Of a DNA stretch of 64,000 nucleotides, positions 63,802 to 64,000 are shown in pieces; within the stretch, counting starts at the first letter, position 1; every line of letters starts with the position of its first letter. The stretch is from Shewanella sp. ANA-3. GTDB lineage: Bacteria; Pseudomonadota; Gammaproteobacteria; Enterobacterales; Shewanellaceae. The DNA lies in NCBI RefSeq assembly GCF_000203935.1, contig NC_008577.1, forward strand, positions 4,898,001 through 4,962,000. The letters run 5' to 3'. A program made the position numbers and the translations under genes. A model generated the notes under the pieces. That model worked only from the letters and a program-made list of their open reading frames with translations. It was not told the DNA's origin and searched no databases.

Positions 63802-64000
63802 TTATTTCTTAATCTTTACCGGACGTTGCCAGCCAGTCAGATGTTTTTGCTTAACACGGGTGATAACCAGCTCATCCTCACCCACGTCACGGGTAATTGT
63901 TGACCCTGCACCGAGCGTAGCACCTTTACCAATGGTCACCGGCGCCACCAGCTGAGTATCACTTCCCACAAACACATTGTCTTCGATTACGGTTAAGTGT
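63802..64000 (-). CDS. glmU: Bifunctional GlmU protein, C-terminal end (cut by window edge)
   Basis: The final 65 codons are readable on the minus strand from 63999 to the stop at 63802. The peptide TVIEDNVFVGSDTQLVAPVT, then IGKGATLGAGSTITRDV, shows the left-handed beta-helix hexapeptide repeats of the acetyltransferase domain and ends QRPVKIKK. GlmU makes UDP-GlcNAc from glucosamine-1-phosphate. It is two genes upstream of glmS, the first enzyme of the same pathway. Confidence 0.93.
   Translation of the reverse strand, partial: HLTVIEDNVFVGSDTQLVAPVTIGKGATLGAGSTITRDVGEDELVITRVKQKHLTGWQRPVKIKK

Overview
The window is ordinary chromosome of a gammaproteobacterium, most probably Shewanella of the oneidensis / MR-4 / MR-7 / ANA-3 group. 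The evidence is the order polA - Spot 42 RNA - engB - cytochrome c4, the typical Shewanella versions of kbl-tdh-glpE-glpG, hemN, coaD, glmS-DeoR-TonB receptor-glmU, and rRNA sequences of the Alteromonadales type. I see no prophage, insertion sequence, CRISPR array or tRNA gene. Genus and strain are inferred from memory of these families, not from a search.

Layout. 1-2.1 kb: a sensor kinase (cut by the window edge) and its sigma-54 response regulator. 2.4-8.1 kb: one operon-like run that imports tungstate/molybdate-type oxyanions (tupABC) and builds the molybdopterin cofactor (mobA, a mobB-moeA fusion, moaA), followed by a small membrane protein and mutM. 9.5-12.6 kb, minus strand: a polyprenyl-phosphate-sugar style trio (GT2 synthase, VTT/DedA-like membrane protein, ArnT-like GT39/83 transferase). 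12.8-17.1 kb: UDP-glucose dehydrogenase, UDP-glucuronate epimerase, a Wzi-like outer membrane protein and coaD.

17.4-27.6 kb is the lipopolysaccharide core/decoration locus. GC-normal genes (two related GT4 glycosyltransferases, a CDP-glycerol-transferase-like protein, a GT9 heptosyltransferase-like protein, kdkA, waaA) surround a strikingly AT-rich block at about 18.5-22.1 kb. That block holds an EcbF/BcbF-like HAD phosphatase, a nucleotidyltransferase-kinase fusion, a second nucleotidyltransferase and a WavE-family protein, and it looks laterally acquired. It probably makes and attaches a nucleotide-activated, phosphate-containing or sugar-acid decoration on the LPS core. The UDP-GlcA/UDP-GalA genes next door could supply acidic sugars to the same surface polymer.

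27.8-36.1 kb: a TetR-family regulator, the threonine-to-glycine operon kbl-tdh, glpE-glpG, elbB and polA. 36.1-39.3 kb is rich in regulatory RNA: Spot 42, a candidate second small RNA just downstream, and a CsrB-like RNA with about 15 GGA motifs in 370 bases. 39.3-49.4 kb: a SAM-methyltransferase-like protein with a degenerate cofactor loop, yihI, a DUF2489 protein, hemN, add, a DUF885 lipoprotein, a lysophospholipase and a degenerate GGDEF/EAL protein.

49.6-55.1 kb: a complete rRNA operon on the minus strand (16S-23S-5S, no spacer tRNA) with two recognisable promoters, boxA sites and a terminator. 55.2-64 kb: ccoG, a small membrane protein, a MenB with a type-II active-site signature, a DUF2061 protein, and glmS - DeoR-family regulator - TonB-dependent receptor - glmU (partial), linking cell-wall amino-sugar synthesis with an iron-type receptor preceded by a candidate Fur box.
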